From an uncultured Sphingomonas sp. (GTDB lineage Bacteria; Pseudomonadota; Alphaproteobacteria; Sphingomonadales; Sphingomonadaceae): a stretch of 64,000 bases of DNA. Both the position numbers and the translations under genes were made by a program. Under the pieces are notes generated by a model. The model was given only the letters and a program-made list of their open reading frames with translations. It was not told where the DNA came from and searched no databases. The stretch is from positions 1 through 64,000 of the forward strand of contig CAJYIX010000024.1 of NCBI GenBank assembly GCA_913775315.1, read 5' to 3'. Positions 1 through 9,014 of this stretch are shown in pieces. Each line of letters begins with the position of its first letter. The stretch's first letter is position 1.

Positions 1-1057
1 TGATCGCGCCCAGGACGAGCAGCGACAGCACCACGGCAGTCGTCACCTTGCCGCCTGCCTTTGCGACGGTGCGAACGTCGACGCCCAACCCCAATGCCGC
101 CATCGACACCACGGTCAGCAAGGTGGCAATGCGGCCGATCGGCGGAATCGCAGCGGTCGGCACCAGCCCAAACGACCGGCAGGCGACCATCACGAGAAAG
201 CCGATGATGAACCACGGGACGAGATGAGCGAGATCGAACGTCTTTGCCCGCGCGGTGCCCGCCACGACCTCTTCCGAAGGCATCTGCTGCGGGGCAAGGC
301 GTGGTGCGATCAGCGACAGGACGAGGCACACAGGCCCCAGCATCAGCACGCGGACGAGCTTGACCAGCGTCCCCATCTGCACGGCCGCAGCCCCCAGTGG
401 CGAGGCGGCCGCGATCACCTGCGGCACCGCGTACACGGTCAGTCCGGCCAGCGCCCCGAAGGCGATGCCGCTCATGCCCAGCGCGATGCCGAGCAGCGGC
501 AGGCCCAGCACCACGATGACGCCCAGCACGGCGGTGAACGCGATGGAGGCGGCGACGTCATCGCTGTCGGCCCCGATCACCGGTGCCACCGCGGCGATGG
601 CCGAGTTGCCGCAGATCGAATTGCCGCATGCGACCAGCAGCGCCATGCGCGTCGGCAGGCCGAGCAGGCGCCCGATGCCGAAGCTGAGCAGGATCGCACT
701 CGCCACCACGCCGGCGATGCCGACGAGCAACGGGACACCAGCGGCCAAAATGGTGGCGGCACTGACGGAAGCGCCGAGCAGGACGACTGCGACTTCCAGG
801 AGATACTTGGCACTGAATGCGATGCCCTCGTGCCATCGGTCGCCGGGCGTCCACAGGCTGCGGATCGCGGTGCCGATCAGGATGGCGAGCACCAGCGCCT
901 CCAGCCACGCCTTTCCCGCCAGGGCGCGCTCGCCTGCCTCTAGCGCATAAGCGACGCCGGTTACGACCAGGCACAAACCGATACCCGGCAGGAGCGTAAA
1001 CAGCCTTTCGGACCTGGGGATCGACGTGGCAGCGTGGGATTGGACAATGGTGGTCAC
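1..1057 (-). CDS. yeiH: YeiH-family putative sulfate exporter (UPF0324), 3' end cut by window
   Basis: Reads from a GTG at 1057 through the left window edge, about 352 codons with no stop, so only the last few residues are missing compared with the usual ~340-360. The translation is a polytopic inner-membrane protein with many hydrophobic helices and the glycine- and asparagine-rich core of the family (VACGNSICGNSAIAAVAPVI, then a VYAVPQV segment). GGAAGG lies about 8 nt upstream of the GTG. It is divergent from a LysR gene 109 nt away, the same pairing as yeiH/yeiE in enterobacteria. Substrate assignment (sulfate/sulfite or other anions) is family-level only. The family call is firm; transport function is inferred. 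Confidence 0.88.
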   Translation of the reverse strand, partial: MTTIVQSHAATSIPRSERLFTLLPGIGLCLVVTGVAYALEAGERALAGKAWLEALVLAILIGTAIRSLWTPGDRWHEGIAFSAKYLLEVAVVLLGASVSAATILAAGVPLLVGIAGVVASAILLSFGIGRLLGLPTRMALLVACGNSICGNSAIAAVAPVIGADSDDVAASIAFTAVLGVIVVLGLPLLGIALGMSGIAFGALAGLTVYAVPQVIAAASPLGAAAVQMGTLVKLVRVLMLGPVCLVLSLIAPRLAPQQMPSEEVVAGTARAKTFDLAHLVPWFIIGFLVMVACRSFGLVPTAAIPPIGRIATLLTVVSMAALGLGVDVRTVAKAGGKVTTAVVLSLLVLGAI

Positions 1058-1120
1058 GGCGGTGTTCCTTCCGCCGCATCATCTAGGTCGCGACCACTGA
1101 TCGTTCCAACGCTTCTATAT

Positions 1121-1147
1121 TGTTGTTTCGATCGCCAATTGTGATCG
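1121..1147. promoter_or_regulatory. Candidate LysR operator in the yeiH/lysR divergent region
   Basis: The 109-nt gap between the divergent genes contains a dyad CGATC-N9-GATCG at 1129-1147 next to an AT-rich stretch. LysR proteins usually bind imperfect dyads with a T-N11-A core close to their own promoter. The assignment rests on position and symmetry only. Confidence 0.4.
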
Positions 1148-1166
1148 TTTGGGTTAAAGGCGAAGC

Positions 1167-2039
1167 ATGACGCTTGAGCAGCTTCGCATTTTCGTCGCCG
1201 TGGCCGAGCGGGAGCACGTGACCGCTGCCGCACGCGCGCTGAACGTCACCCAGTCGGCGGCCTCTGCGGCCATCGCCGCGCTAGAGGAACGGCATGCGAT
1301 CAAGCTGTTCCACCGTGTCGGGCGCGGTATCGCGCTGACCGAGGCCGGGCGACTGTTCCTGGCCGAAGCGCGCGGGGTTCTGACGCGGGCGGAAGCGGCC
1401 GAGACGGTCTTGCGCGAGCTCGGTGGGCTGGAGCGCGGCACGCTCCGGGTCGTCGCCAGCCAGACCATAGCCGCTTATTGGCTGCCGCCTTTCCTCGCGA
1501 CCTTCCACGCGCGCCATCCCGCGATCGCTATCGACCTCGCGATCGGCAACAGCGAGCAGGCAGCCGCCCGCGTCCATGACGGTGGAGCGGACCTAGGGAT
1601 CGTCGAGGGGCAGATCGACGATCCGGCGCTGGCGCACTGGCCGATCGGCGAGGATCGGTTGTTGCTGGTGAGTGCCAGCCCGTTCGGGAATGCGCCGATC
1701 GACGCCGATTGGCTGCGTCAGGCGCGCTGGGTGCTGCGCGAACCGGGGTCCGGCACGCGCTCGACGTTCGACCGCCACCTGCGCCGCTTGAGTGTCGATC
1801 CGACCATGCTCGACGTGGCGCTGACGATGCCCTCCAACGAGAGCGTCCGCACGGCTGTCGAGGCGGGTGCCGGCGTCGCCGTCCTGTCGGCGCTGGTGGT
1901 GGGACCGGCCGTCGCGGCAGGTGCGCTGCACGTCGCCCCGATCGCGTTCGAGCCTCGCCCCTTCTTCGGATTACGACACAAGGAGCGCTACCGCACGAAA
2001 GCTGCGGACGCTTTGCTGAACGTGATCGCCTCGCGATAG
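1167..2039 (+). CDS. LysR-family transcriptional regulator, YeiE-like
   Basis: A 290-residue LysR regulator of normal length. Residues 1-60 form the winged helix-turn-helix (TAAARALNVTQSAASAAIAA is the recognition region). Residues about 90-285 form the periplasmic-binding-protein-like effector domain, beginning GTLRVVASQTIAAYWLPPFL, which is typical of the CysB/YeiE branch. It is divergently transcribed from the YeiH-type transporter and most likely controls it. In E. coli, YeiE is linked to sulfite and iron stress responses, so a sulfur oxyanion ligand is plausible but unproven here. The ATG is the only reasonable start, directly at the HTH. Confidence 0.9.
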   Translation: MTLEQLRIFVAVAEREHVTAAARALNVTQSAASAAIAALEERHAIKLFHRVGRGIALTEAGRLFLAEARGVLTRAEAAETVLRELGGLERGTLRVVASQTIAAYWLPPFLATFHARHPAIAIDLAIGNSEQAAARVHDGGADLGIVEGQIDDPALAHWPIGEDRLLLVSASPFGNAPIDADWLRQARWVLREPGSGTRSTFDRHLRRLSVDPTMLDVALTMPSNESVRTAVEAGAGVAVLSALVVGPAVAAGALHVAPIAFEPRPFFGLRHKERYRTKAADALLNVIASR

Positions 2040-2606
2040 GTGTTCTCGATTTTGAGGCGTCTGACGTGTTTTGGGAAAGATATCTGTTTCCCGATATTCG
2101 ATCCTGATGGGACGGTACCATAAAGCCTGTGGGTATCATTCCGACCTTAACCGTGCCCGGCCACCAGCGCGGAGTTTTTCAACAGCCCCGGCCGCTTTCG
2201 GTGCTTGCCCGATTGGCCCCAGGGTCGCGATGGCTGAGCAGGACAGGATCGATGTCTTCATCCGACGCGAACGCCCTCTTAGCGCGGTCCTCAAGCGCAC
2301 GCCAAAATCCGATCAGGCTGGCAAGGACCTGGGGTTTAGGTCGTGATTGTTACACGCGGATCGTCTGAGGCATCGCGATACCGGTGCGGCATCGGGGGAG
2401 GGGCGGGAGTTCTTACATACAGTTACATGTTTCCCCCGGAATAGCCTTTCTGATCGCCGATCCGACCTGCCTTCGGGGGCTCGCGGGCATGCGTTCGCGG
2501 GCCCTTTTCGTGTCGGCACGCCGCCACTTGGGGTCAGTCCTCCAGCTTGTAGCGGAGCCTTTCCGGGGGTGATCGCGTATAGCGGGCGATCAGGAGGTGC
2601 GATTCG
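2040..2606. other. 567-nt non-coding stretch with hairpins and a possible decayed segment
   Basis: No convincing gene. A small hairpin GGGAAA-N8-TTTCCC sits at 2073-2092, close after the LysR gene. The sequence GGAGTTTTTCAACAGCC at 2171-2187 resembles motifs found at insertion-sequence ends, and 2190-2350 has lower GC than its surroundings, with a short open minus-strand frame lacking a start codon. This could be a decayed mobile element but I cannot name one. At 2478-2505 GGGCTCGCG and CGCGGGCCC can pair (one G-U) ahead of TTTT, giving a terminator-like structure about 100 nt upstream of the kinase gene. Confidence 0.45.
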
Positions 2607-5084
2607 TTGAAGGTTGCGGCAGGTCAGTTGGGCGAAAACGGGTTTTCGGTGGAGCAAGTGGCCGAACAGCTCGCCGCGATGCACGAGGCGTCGCCGATCG
2701 CGCTGGCGATGCTCGACCTCGACCTTCGCTATCTTTGGGTCAACGACCGGCTCGCCGCGCTCAACGGTATCGAGCCCGCCGCGCATCTCGGCCGCACGAT
2801 CGACGAGGTCGTGCCCGACCTCGCCGGACAGGTGCGCACGATCTTCGCAAGGCTGATGGCGGGAGAGGACGCGCGCGGTGTCGAGCTGGTCGGGGCGACC
2901 GGCGGCAGTCCCGACCGCACCAGCGTCTGGCGCCAGCACTGGATGCCGATCGGCGACGCGAACGGGCGCATGGTTGCGGTCGGCGTCGCGTCGGAGGACG
3001 TGACCGAGGAACGCCGCGCCCAGCGCGCGGTCGAGGCGCTCAACCGCATCAACACCGCGCTCGCCGCCGAGCATGATGTCGAGCGGCTGGTGCAGATGGT
3101 GACCGATGCGGGCGTCGAGCTGACCGGCGCGTCGGTCGGCGCCTATTTCCACAACGTCATGGACGAAAGCGGCGAACGGCTGCACCTGTTCACGCTGGCC
3201 GGGCACGAGCGCGAGGATTTCGTGCGGCTCGGTCGGCCGCGCGCGACCGATTTGTTCGAGCCGATCTTCCGCAACGTCGTCATCCGGTCCGACGACATCA
3301 CCCAGGATCCGCGATATGGCGGCAATGCGCCGTTCAAGGGGATGCCGCCGGGCCATCCCGATGTGACGAGCTACCTCGCGGTGCCGGTGGTGTCGGGGCA
3401 GGGCCGGGTGCTCGGCGGGCTCCTGTTCGGGCATCCGCGGCCCGGCGTCTTTACTGCGCGGCACGAGGCGCTGATCGTCGGTCTCGCCGCCCAGACCGCG
3501 GTGGCGATCGAGAACGCCCGGCTGCTGACCGCCGTCACCGCCGCGAACGAGACGCTGGAGAAGCGCGTCGCCGAGCGGACGGCCGAGCTCGACCGCGTGT
3601 GGACCATGTCGCGCGACCTGCTCGTCGTCCTCGGTCTCGACGGGGTGTTCCGCACCGTCAACCCCGCCTGGACCGCGATCCTCGGCCACCGACCCGAGGA
3701 GGTCGTGGGCAGGAGCTATCTCGACTTCCTGCATCCGGGCGACGCCGAACTGACCCGCGCGGCGGTGGCGGGCGGGGTGGGGCAGGTGCCGGTGTTCGAG
3801 AACCGTTATCTGGCCGCCGACGGATCGGTTCGTTGGATCTCGTGGCTCACCGCGATCGACGGCGACCTCATCTACGCCTCGGGCCGCGACGTGACCGAGA
3901 GCCGGCGCAAGGACGAGGCGCTACGCCGGACCGAAGAGGCGCTGCGCCAGAGCCAGAAGATGGAGGCGATGGGCCAGCTGACCGGCGGCGTCGCGCATGA
4001 TTTCAACAACCTGCTGACCCCCATTCTCGGCGGGCTCGACCTGCTGCGTCGCAAGTCGGAGGGCGACACGCGCAACCTGCGCCTGATCGACGGCGCGATC
4101 CAGTCGGCGGAGCGGGCGCGCACGCTGGTCCAGCGGCTGCTTGCCTTCGCGCGGCGCCAGCCCCTGCAACCCGATACGGTCGACCTGGCGGCGATGATGC
4201 ACGACATGTCCGCGCTGCTCGCGACGACGATTGGTCCGCAGGTGCGTCTGACGCTCGATGCCGAGGCGAAGCTGCCGCCCGCGGTGGTGGATCGCAACCA
4301 GCTCGAAATGGCGCTCCTCAACCTGGCGGTGAATGCGCGCGACGCGATGCCGGGCGGCGGCGACCTCGCCATCGCGCTATCGCTGCGCGAGGTCACCGCG
4401 GATGCGGCTTCACTGGTGCCAGGGCGCTATGTCTGCGTGTCGGTGGCCGACACCGGCACCGGCATGGATGCCGAGACGATGGCGCGTGCGGTCGAGCCCT
4501 TCTTCTCGACCAAGGGGCTGGGACGTGGCAGCGGGCTTGGCCTGTCGATGGTGCACGGTCTGGCCCGCCAGCTTGGCGGCGCGCTCGAACTCGAAAGCAC
4601 GCCCGGCGCAGGCACCACCGCGCGGCTGCTGCTGCCGGCCAGCGCCGCACCCGTGACCGTCGCCGATGCGCCGGCGGTGCAGGCCGCGCCCGTCATCCTC
4701 GGCCGCGTGCTGCTGGTCGATGACGAGGATGCGGTACGCGGTGCCGCGGCGCAGATGCTGAGCGAAATCGGTTACGAGGTGGTCGAGGCCGATGGGGCGG
4801 CGGCGGCGATCGCGTTGGTCGAGGGCGGGCTTGCCCCCGACCTGCTCGTCTCCGACCATCTCATGCCCGGCATGACCGGCACCGACCTTGCCCGACACCT
4901 GCGCGGGCGGCTGCCGGCGATGGGGGTGCTGATCGTCTCGGGCTATGCCGATGTGGCGACGCTGTCGCCCGATCTGGCTCATCTGCCCAAGCCGTTTCGC
5001 GCGACCGACCTGTCGGCGGCGCTGGCGGGGGCGAAGGTGTTTCCGGTCGCCACCGTCGACGTGATCGCGCTCGATCCGCAATAG
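2607..5084 (+). CDS. Soluble hybrid sensor histidine kinase (PAS-GAF-PAS-HisKA-HATPase-REC)
   Basis: Starts at a TTG preceded by a strong AGGAGGT at 2592-2598. The 825-residue product has no membrane segments. Domains in order: PAS (about 20-130), GAF (about 145-300), a short coiled coil (about 305-330), a second PAS (about 335-440), HisKA with phospho-acceptor His464 in [16 protein letters not shown], HATPase with N box [14 protein letters not shown] and G boxes DTGTGMD and [13 protein letters not shown], and a C-terminal receiver (about 697-815) with Asp750 in [13 protein letters not shown]. It should sense a cytoplasmic signal and pass phosphate to its own receiver and then to an unlinked partner. 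No response regulator with an output domain is adjacent, so it is an orphan kinase. Signal unknown. Confidence 0.93.
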   Translation: MKVAAGQLGENGFSVEQVAEQLAAMHEASPIALAMLDLDLRYLWVNDRLAALNGIEPAAHLGRTIDEVVPDLAGQVRTIFARLMAGEDARGVELVGATGGSPDRTSVWRQHWMPIGDANGRMVAVGVASEDVTEERRAQRAVEALNRINTALAAEHDVERLVQMVTDAGVELTGASVGAYFHNVMDESGERLHLFTLAGHEREDFVRLGRPRATDLFEPIFRNVVIRSDDITQDPRYGGNAPFKGMPPGHPDVTSYLAVPVVSGQGRVLGGLLFGHPRPGVFTARHEALIVGLAAQTAVAIENARLLTAVTAANETLEKRVAERTAELDRVWTMSRDLLVVLGLDGVFRTVNPAWTAILGHRPEEVVGRSYLDFLHPGDAELTRAAVAGGVGQVPVFENRYLAADGSVRWISWLTAIDGDLIYASGRDVTESRRKDEALRRTEEALRQSQKMEAMGQLTGGVAHDFNNLLTPILGGLDLLRRKSEGDTRNLRLIDGAIQSAERARTLVQRLLAFARRQPLQPDTVDLAAMMHDMSALLATTIGPQVRLTLDAEAKLPPAVVDRNQLEMALLNLAVNARDAMPGGGDLAIALSLREVTADAASLVPGRYVCVSVADTGTGMDAETMARAVEPFFSTKGLGRGSGLGLSMVHGLARQLGGALELESTPGAGTTARLLLPASAAPVTVADAPAVQAAPVILGRVLLVDDEDAVRGAAAQMLSEIGYEVVEADGAAAAIALVEGGLAPDLLVSDHLMPGMTGTDLARHLRGRLPAMGVLIVSGYADVATLSPDLAHLPKPFRATDLSAALAGAKVFPVATVDVIALDPQ

Positions 5085-5163
5085 CGCCGCCGCCCCGAGT
5101 CTGCGAATTGCGTCCGCCCGCGCGCGGGTGCATCACGCGGCGCGTTACAGTGATGGAGTTCCC

Positions 5164-7386
5164 ATGCGCGTTCTTGCCGCTACCGCCACGATCCTGTTGA
5201 TGTCGACCTCTGCGCTTGCCCAGACCCCGCCGCGCGCCGCCGAGGCGCCGTCGCGCCTGCCCGCCGCCAATCCCTTCGCCCAGCCCAGCGCGCTGCCGCT
5301 ACAGGCGCCGCCCTTCGACCGGATCAAGAGCACCGACTACGGCCCCGCGCTGATCGCCGGCATGGCTGCGCAGCGTGCCGAGATCAACGCGATCACGCGC
5401 GCCCGCTCGGCGCCGACGTTCGACAACACGATCGCCGCGCTGGAGCGGTCGGGCCGGCTGCTGGAGCGTGCGGCCCTTGCCTTTTACGGCGTCGTCGGCG
5501 CGAATACCGACGACACGCTGCAAAAGACGCAGGCCGATCTGGCGCCGAAGTTCGCCGCGCATCAGGACGCGATCAACCTCGACCCCGCACTCTTCGCGCG
5601 GGTGAAGACGCTCTACGACAAGCGGACGTCGCTCGGCCTCGATCCCGAGCAGCTTCAGGTCCTGACGCTCACCTACGAGAACATGGTCCGCGCCGGCGCG
5701 AAGCTGTCGCCCGCCGACAAGGTGACGCTGAGCAAGTACAATGCCGAGTTGTCGACGCTTGAGACCGCGTTCCAGCAGAAGCTGCTGGCCGCGGCAAAGG
5801 CGGGGGCGCTGGTCGTCGACGACAAGGCCAAGCTCGCCGGCTTGTCGGAGGCGGAGATCGCCGCCGCCGCCGACGCGGCCAAGGCGCGAGGCGTGCCCGG
5901 CAAATACGTCCTGACGCTCCAGAACACGACGCAGCAGCCCGAGCTCGCGACGCTCAAGGACCGCGCGACGCGCGAAGCGCTGTTCAACGCCAGCTGGACG
6001 CGCGCGGTAAAGGGCGACGCCAACGACACCCGCGCGACGATCGCCGAGATCGCGGCGCTGCGGGCGAAAAAGGCCAAGCTGCTCGGCTTCCCCACCTGGG
6101 CCGATTACGTGCTTCAGGACCAGATGGCGAAGAACCCCAAGACGGCGCTCGGCTTCATGCAGCAGCTCGGCACGCCGGTCGCCGCCGAACAGCGCCGCGA
6201 GGCCGCCGAGCTTCAGGCGCAGATCAAGGCGACGGGCGGCAATTTCCAGCTCAAGCCGTGGGACTGGGACTATTATTCGGAACAGGTGCGCAAGGCGAAG
6301 TACGACCTCAACCAGGACGAGCTGAAGCCCTATTTCGAGATCAACAAGGTGCTGACCGACGGCGTGTTCTACGCCGCCAACCAGCTCTATGGCCTCACGT
6401 TCAAGCGGCGCACCGACATTCCCGTCTATCACCCCGACGTGATGGTGTTCGAGGTGAACGAGGAGAACGGCGCGCCCGTCGGCCTCATGTATTTCGACTT
6501 CTGGAAGCGCGACAACAAGAATGGCGGCGCGTGGATGTCGAACTTCGTCAACCAGTCGAAGCTGATCGGGACGAAGCCGGTCATCTACAACGTCGCCAAC
6601 TTCACCAAGCCGGCGGCGGGGCAGCCCGCGCTCATCAGCTTCGACGACGTGACGACGATGTTCCACGAATTCGGCCACGCGCTGCACGGCCTGTTCGCGA
6701 ACCAGACCTATCCGAGCGTGTCGGGCACCAACACCGCGCGCGACTTCGTCGAGTTCCCGTCGCAGTTCAACGAGCATTGGGCGCTCGACCCCAAGGTGCT
6801 GCCGCACTACGCGGTGAACTATAAGGACGGGTCGGTGATCCCGCAGGCGCTGGTCGACAAGATCAAGCGGGCGGGGACGTTCAACTCGGGCTATTCCTTC
6901 GGCGAGGCGCTGGCCGCGGCCGAGATGGACATGAGCTGGCATTCGCTTTCGGAAGCGGACGGCACGCAGGACCCCGACGCGTTCGAGGCGAAGGCGCTGG
7001 CCGCCACCGGCCTCGACGTCGCCGACGTGCCGCCGCGTTATCGGTCGAGCTATTTCCTCCACATCTGGGGCAATGGCTATTCGGCGGGTTATTACGCCTA
7101 TAGCTGGACCAAGATGCTGAGCGCCAACGCGTTCAACTGGTTCGAGCAGCATGGCGGGATGACGCGCGCCAACGGCCAGCGCTTCCGCGACATGATCCTG
7201 TCGAAGGGGCATACGGAGGATTACGCGCCGATGTTCCGCGCCTTCAACGGCACCGACCCGCAGGTCGGGCCGCTGCTCAGGGACCTTGGCCTCAACGCCG
7301 ACGGCACCCGCATCGCCGCCGAGCCGGCGGGCGCGGCGGTGAGCGACGGGACGGCGCGGTCGGCGGCGGCGACGCCCGCCAAGTAA
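5164..7386 (+). CDS. dcp: Secreted M3-family peptidyl-dipeptidase (Dcp-like)
   Basis: 740 residues from the ATG at 5164 (GGAG 5 nt upstream). This start exposes a clean signal peptide MRVLAATATILLMSTSALAQ; an upstream ATG in frame would bury it. The zinc site is HEFGH at 501-505, with Glu530 as third ligand, the 25-residue spacing seen in Dcp. The C-terminal substrate region YSAGYYAYSWTKMLSANAF is characteristic of M3 enzymes. It should remove dipeptides from the C terminus of oligopeptides in the periplasm. The protein is slightly longer than E. coli Dcp because of the signal peptide and an Ala/Pro-rich tail. It stands alone between the kinase and a terminator-like hairpin. Family firm; exact specificity inferred. 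Confidence 0.93.
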   Translation: MRVLAATATILLMSTSALAQTPPRAAEAPSRLPAANPFAQPSALPLQAPPFDRIKSTDYGPALIAGMAAQRAEINAITRARSAPTFDNTIAALERSGRLLERAALAFYGVVGANTDDTLQKTQADLAPKFAAHQDAINLDPALFARVKTLYDKRTSLGLDPEQLQVLTLTYENMVRAGAKLSPADKVTLSKYNAELSTLETAFQQKLLAAAKAGALVVDDKAKLAGLSEAEIAAAADAAKARGVPGKYVLTLQNTTQQPELATLKDRATREALFNASWTRAVKGDANDTRATIAEIAALRAKKAKLLGFPTWADYVLQDQMAKNPKTALGFMQQLGTPVAAEQRREAAELQAQIKATGGNFQLKPWDWDYYSEQVRKAKYDLNQDELKPYFEINKVLTDGVFYAANQLYGLTFKRRTDIPVYHPDVMVFEVNEENGAPVGLMYFDFWKRDNKNGGAWMSNFVNQSKLIGTKPVIYNVANFTKPAAGQPALISFDDVTTMFHEFGHALHGLFANQTYPSVSGTNTARDFVEFPSQFNEHWALDPKVLPHYAVNYKDGSVIPQALVDKIKRAGTFNSGYSFGEALAAAEMDMSWHSLSEADGTQDPDAFEAKALAATGLDVADVPPRYRSSYFLHIWGNGYSAGYYAYSWTKMLSANAFNWFEQHGGMTRANGQRFRDMILSKGHTEDYAPMFRAFNGTDPQVGPLLRDLGLNADGTRIAAEPAGAAVSDGTARSAAATPAK

Positions 7387-7394
7387 TGGAAGGA

Positions 7395-7430
7395 CCCGCC
7401 CTGTCGCTTCGGGCGGCGGGGCGGGCGTTT
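7395..7430. terminator. Terminator-like hairpin between convergent genes
   Basis: CCCGCCC at 7395-7401 pairs with GGGCGGG at 7419-7425, followed by CGTTT. It lies between the dcp stop and the convergent small gene, so it may serve dcp. The T run is short. Confidence 0.45.
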
Positions 7431-7432
7431 CC

Positions 7433-7633
7433 TCAGGCCTTGGGCGTCACCCAGACCGAGACGGGGACGACGACCTTGCCCGGTGCGGGCTTGCCCACGT
7501 CGACGCGGTCGGCCTTGACCAGTTCGCCGGTTTCGAGCGTGAAGGAGGCCCAGGGCTTGGGCATCCGCCCGAACGACATCTTCTGGATGGGCTGGCCCGT
7601 TGTCGAGTTCATGATGGTCGCGATGATCGGCAT
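7433..7633 (-). CDS. Small conserved-looking protein, function unknown (66 aa)
   Basis: Reads from ATG at 7633 to the stop at 7433. The product begins MPIIATIMNSTTGQPIQKMS and ends VVVPVSVWVTPKA. It is soluble, has no Cys, and has an alternating beta-strand pattern (KPWASFTLETGELVKADRVD) typical of a small beta-barrel or SH3-like fold. Compared with neighbouring non-coding frames its composition is balanced rather than Arg-rich, which argues it is real. It ends 47 nt from dcp (convergent) and lies just downstream of the GH1 gene on the same strand. I do not recognise the family. Confidence 0.6.
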   Translation of the reverse strand: MPIIATIMNSTTGQPIQKMSFGRMPKPWASFTLETGELVKADRVDVGKPAPGKVVVPVSVWVTPKA

Positions 7634-7697
7634 GGCCGCCCGATATCCAGCCGCGGCCCCGACTGTCCACCGCGCGGGCGCAGCAATCTGTGGGTAA

Positions 7698-9014
7698 CTA
7701 TCGCGGTGCGGGGCCTCTCCCCTTCGCTGCGGCGGCGATCGCGCCGAAATGGCGGGCGCTTGGCTTCGGCGTGCGCCGGAAGGTCGCGCGGTCGACCGCG
7801 ACGAGACCGAATTTCGGGCGATAGCCGCTGTTCCACTCAAAATTGTCGAGCAGCGACCAGTGGATATAGCCGTGCACGTCGACCCCCTCCGCCATCGCCC
7901 CGCGCAGCGCCGCCAGCGCGCGGTCGATATAGACGATGCGGCGGGCGTCGTCCTCGGTCGCGATGCCGTTCTCGGTCACGATGACGGGGCGGCCGGTCAT
8001 CCGCGCGGCGAGGCGGACGGTGGCGCCCAGCGCCTCGGGCGAGAAGGTCATGCCCGTCTGCGTCGTTTCGATACCCGGCGGGGGCGGCAGGTCGGCATCG
8101 GCGCCGACCAGCGTGCGGCCATAGGTCTGGACACCGATGAAGTCGTCGGCGCGCGCGGCCTCGAACCAGGGCTGATGCACCTCGGCGATCTTGGCCTTCA
8201 CGCCGCTGTCGGGACTGCCGGGCTGTTCGTCGTTGAGCGCCAGGCTGAGCCCCACGGGCAGGTCGGGGCGTACGCTCTTGATCGCCTCCCGCGCGCGGCG
8301 ATGCGCCTCCAACTGGACGGGCAGCGCGCGGCGGACGTCGAAGGTGGGGGTCGAGACGAAGCGGTCGGCACCGATCGCGCGGGCGGCGGCGGCATTGGCG
8401 GCGGCGAAGCCCGGCGCCATCTGCCGATAGAAGGGCATCCAGCGCAGCTGTGCGGCGAGATTGGGTTCGTTGAAGGTCAGCGCATGGCCGATCCCGTCGC
8501 CCAGCGCGCGGGTGGCGGTTTCGCAGAAGCGCACGAACGCATCGACATTCGCCATCTCCTCCCACCCGCCGGCCCCCGCGAACCAGCGCGGCACGGTGAA
8601 GTGCGAATAGGTGACGAAAGGATGCAGGCCGGCGGCACGGCAGGCGTCGATCATCCGGCGATAATGGTCGAGCGCGGCGCGCGAGATCTCGCCGCGCTCG
8701 GGCTCGATCCGCGACCATTCGATGCCGAAGCGATAGGTGTTGAGCCCCATCGCCCGCACGATCGCGATATCCTCCGCATAGCGGTGGTAGCTGTCGCACG
8801 CGTCGCCGGACGGCTCGGCAAAGGCACCGGGCTTCACATGTTCGGCGACCCAGCTGTCGCTGTTGACGTTGCCGCCCTCGACCTGATGCCCGGCCGTCGC
8901 CGCGCCCCACAGGAAGCCGATCGGCGGCGCACGGCGCGGCGCCCGTGCCGACGCGAGTGCCGGCAGCGCGGCCCCCGCCGCCGCGCCCGCCAGCAGCGCG
9001 CGGCGCGAGGTCAA
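7698..9014 (-). CDS. GH1 beta-glucosidase-like enzyme with Tat-type signal
   Basis: Starts at a TTG (9014) that overlaps the TGA of the upstream TonB receptor, implying translational coupling. 438 residues. The N terminus TSRRALLAGAAAGAALPALA carries twin arginines and a hydrophobic core, so export by the Tat pathway is likely. The GH1 landmarks are present: acid/base Glu183 in TFNEPN, nucleophile Glu348 in VTENG, and the C-terminal SLLDNFEWNSGY aglycone-site motif. It should hydrolyse beta-linked gluco-, galacto- or related oligosaccharides in the periplasm after import by the coupled receptor. Exact sugar specificity cannot be read from sequence. Confidence 0.9.
   Translation of the reverse strand: MTSRRALLAGAAAGAALPALASARAPRRAPPIGFLWGAATAGHQVEGGNVNSDSWVAEHVKPGAFAEPSGDACDSYHRYAEDIAIVRAMGLNTYRFGIEWSRIEPERGEISRAALDHYRRMIDACRAAGLHPFVTYSHFTVPRWFAGAGGWEEMANVDAFVRFCETATRALGDGIGHALTFNEPNLAAQLRWMPFYRQMAPGFAAANAAAARAIGADRFVSTPTFDVRRALPVQLEAHRRAREAIKSVRPDLPVGLSLALNDEQPGSPDSGVKAKIAEVHQPWFEAARADDFIGVQTYGRTLVGADADLPPPPGIETTQTGMTFSPEALGATVRLAARMTGRPVIVTENGIATEDDARRIVYIDRALAALRGAMAEGVDVHGYIHWSLLDNFEWNSGYRPKFGLVAVDRATFRRTPKPSARHFGAIAAAAKGRGPAPR

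Noticed and set aside
2073-2092. GGGAAA-N8-TTTCCC as a LysR terminator
   Set aside because: The 6-bp stem is weak and no T run follows; noted only within the gap description.
5299-7212. 637-codon open frame opposite the dcp gene
   Set aside because: Arg/His/Leu-rich shadow of a high-GC gene; no start context and no domain. The plus-strand gene has zinc motif and signal peptide.
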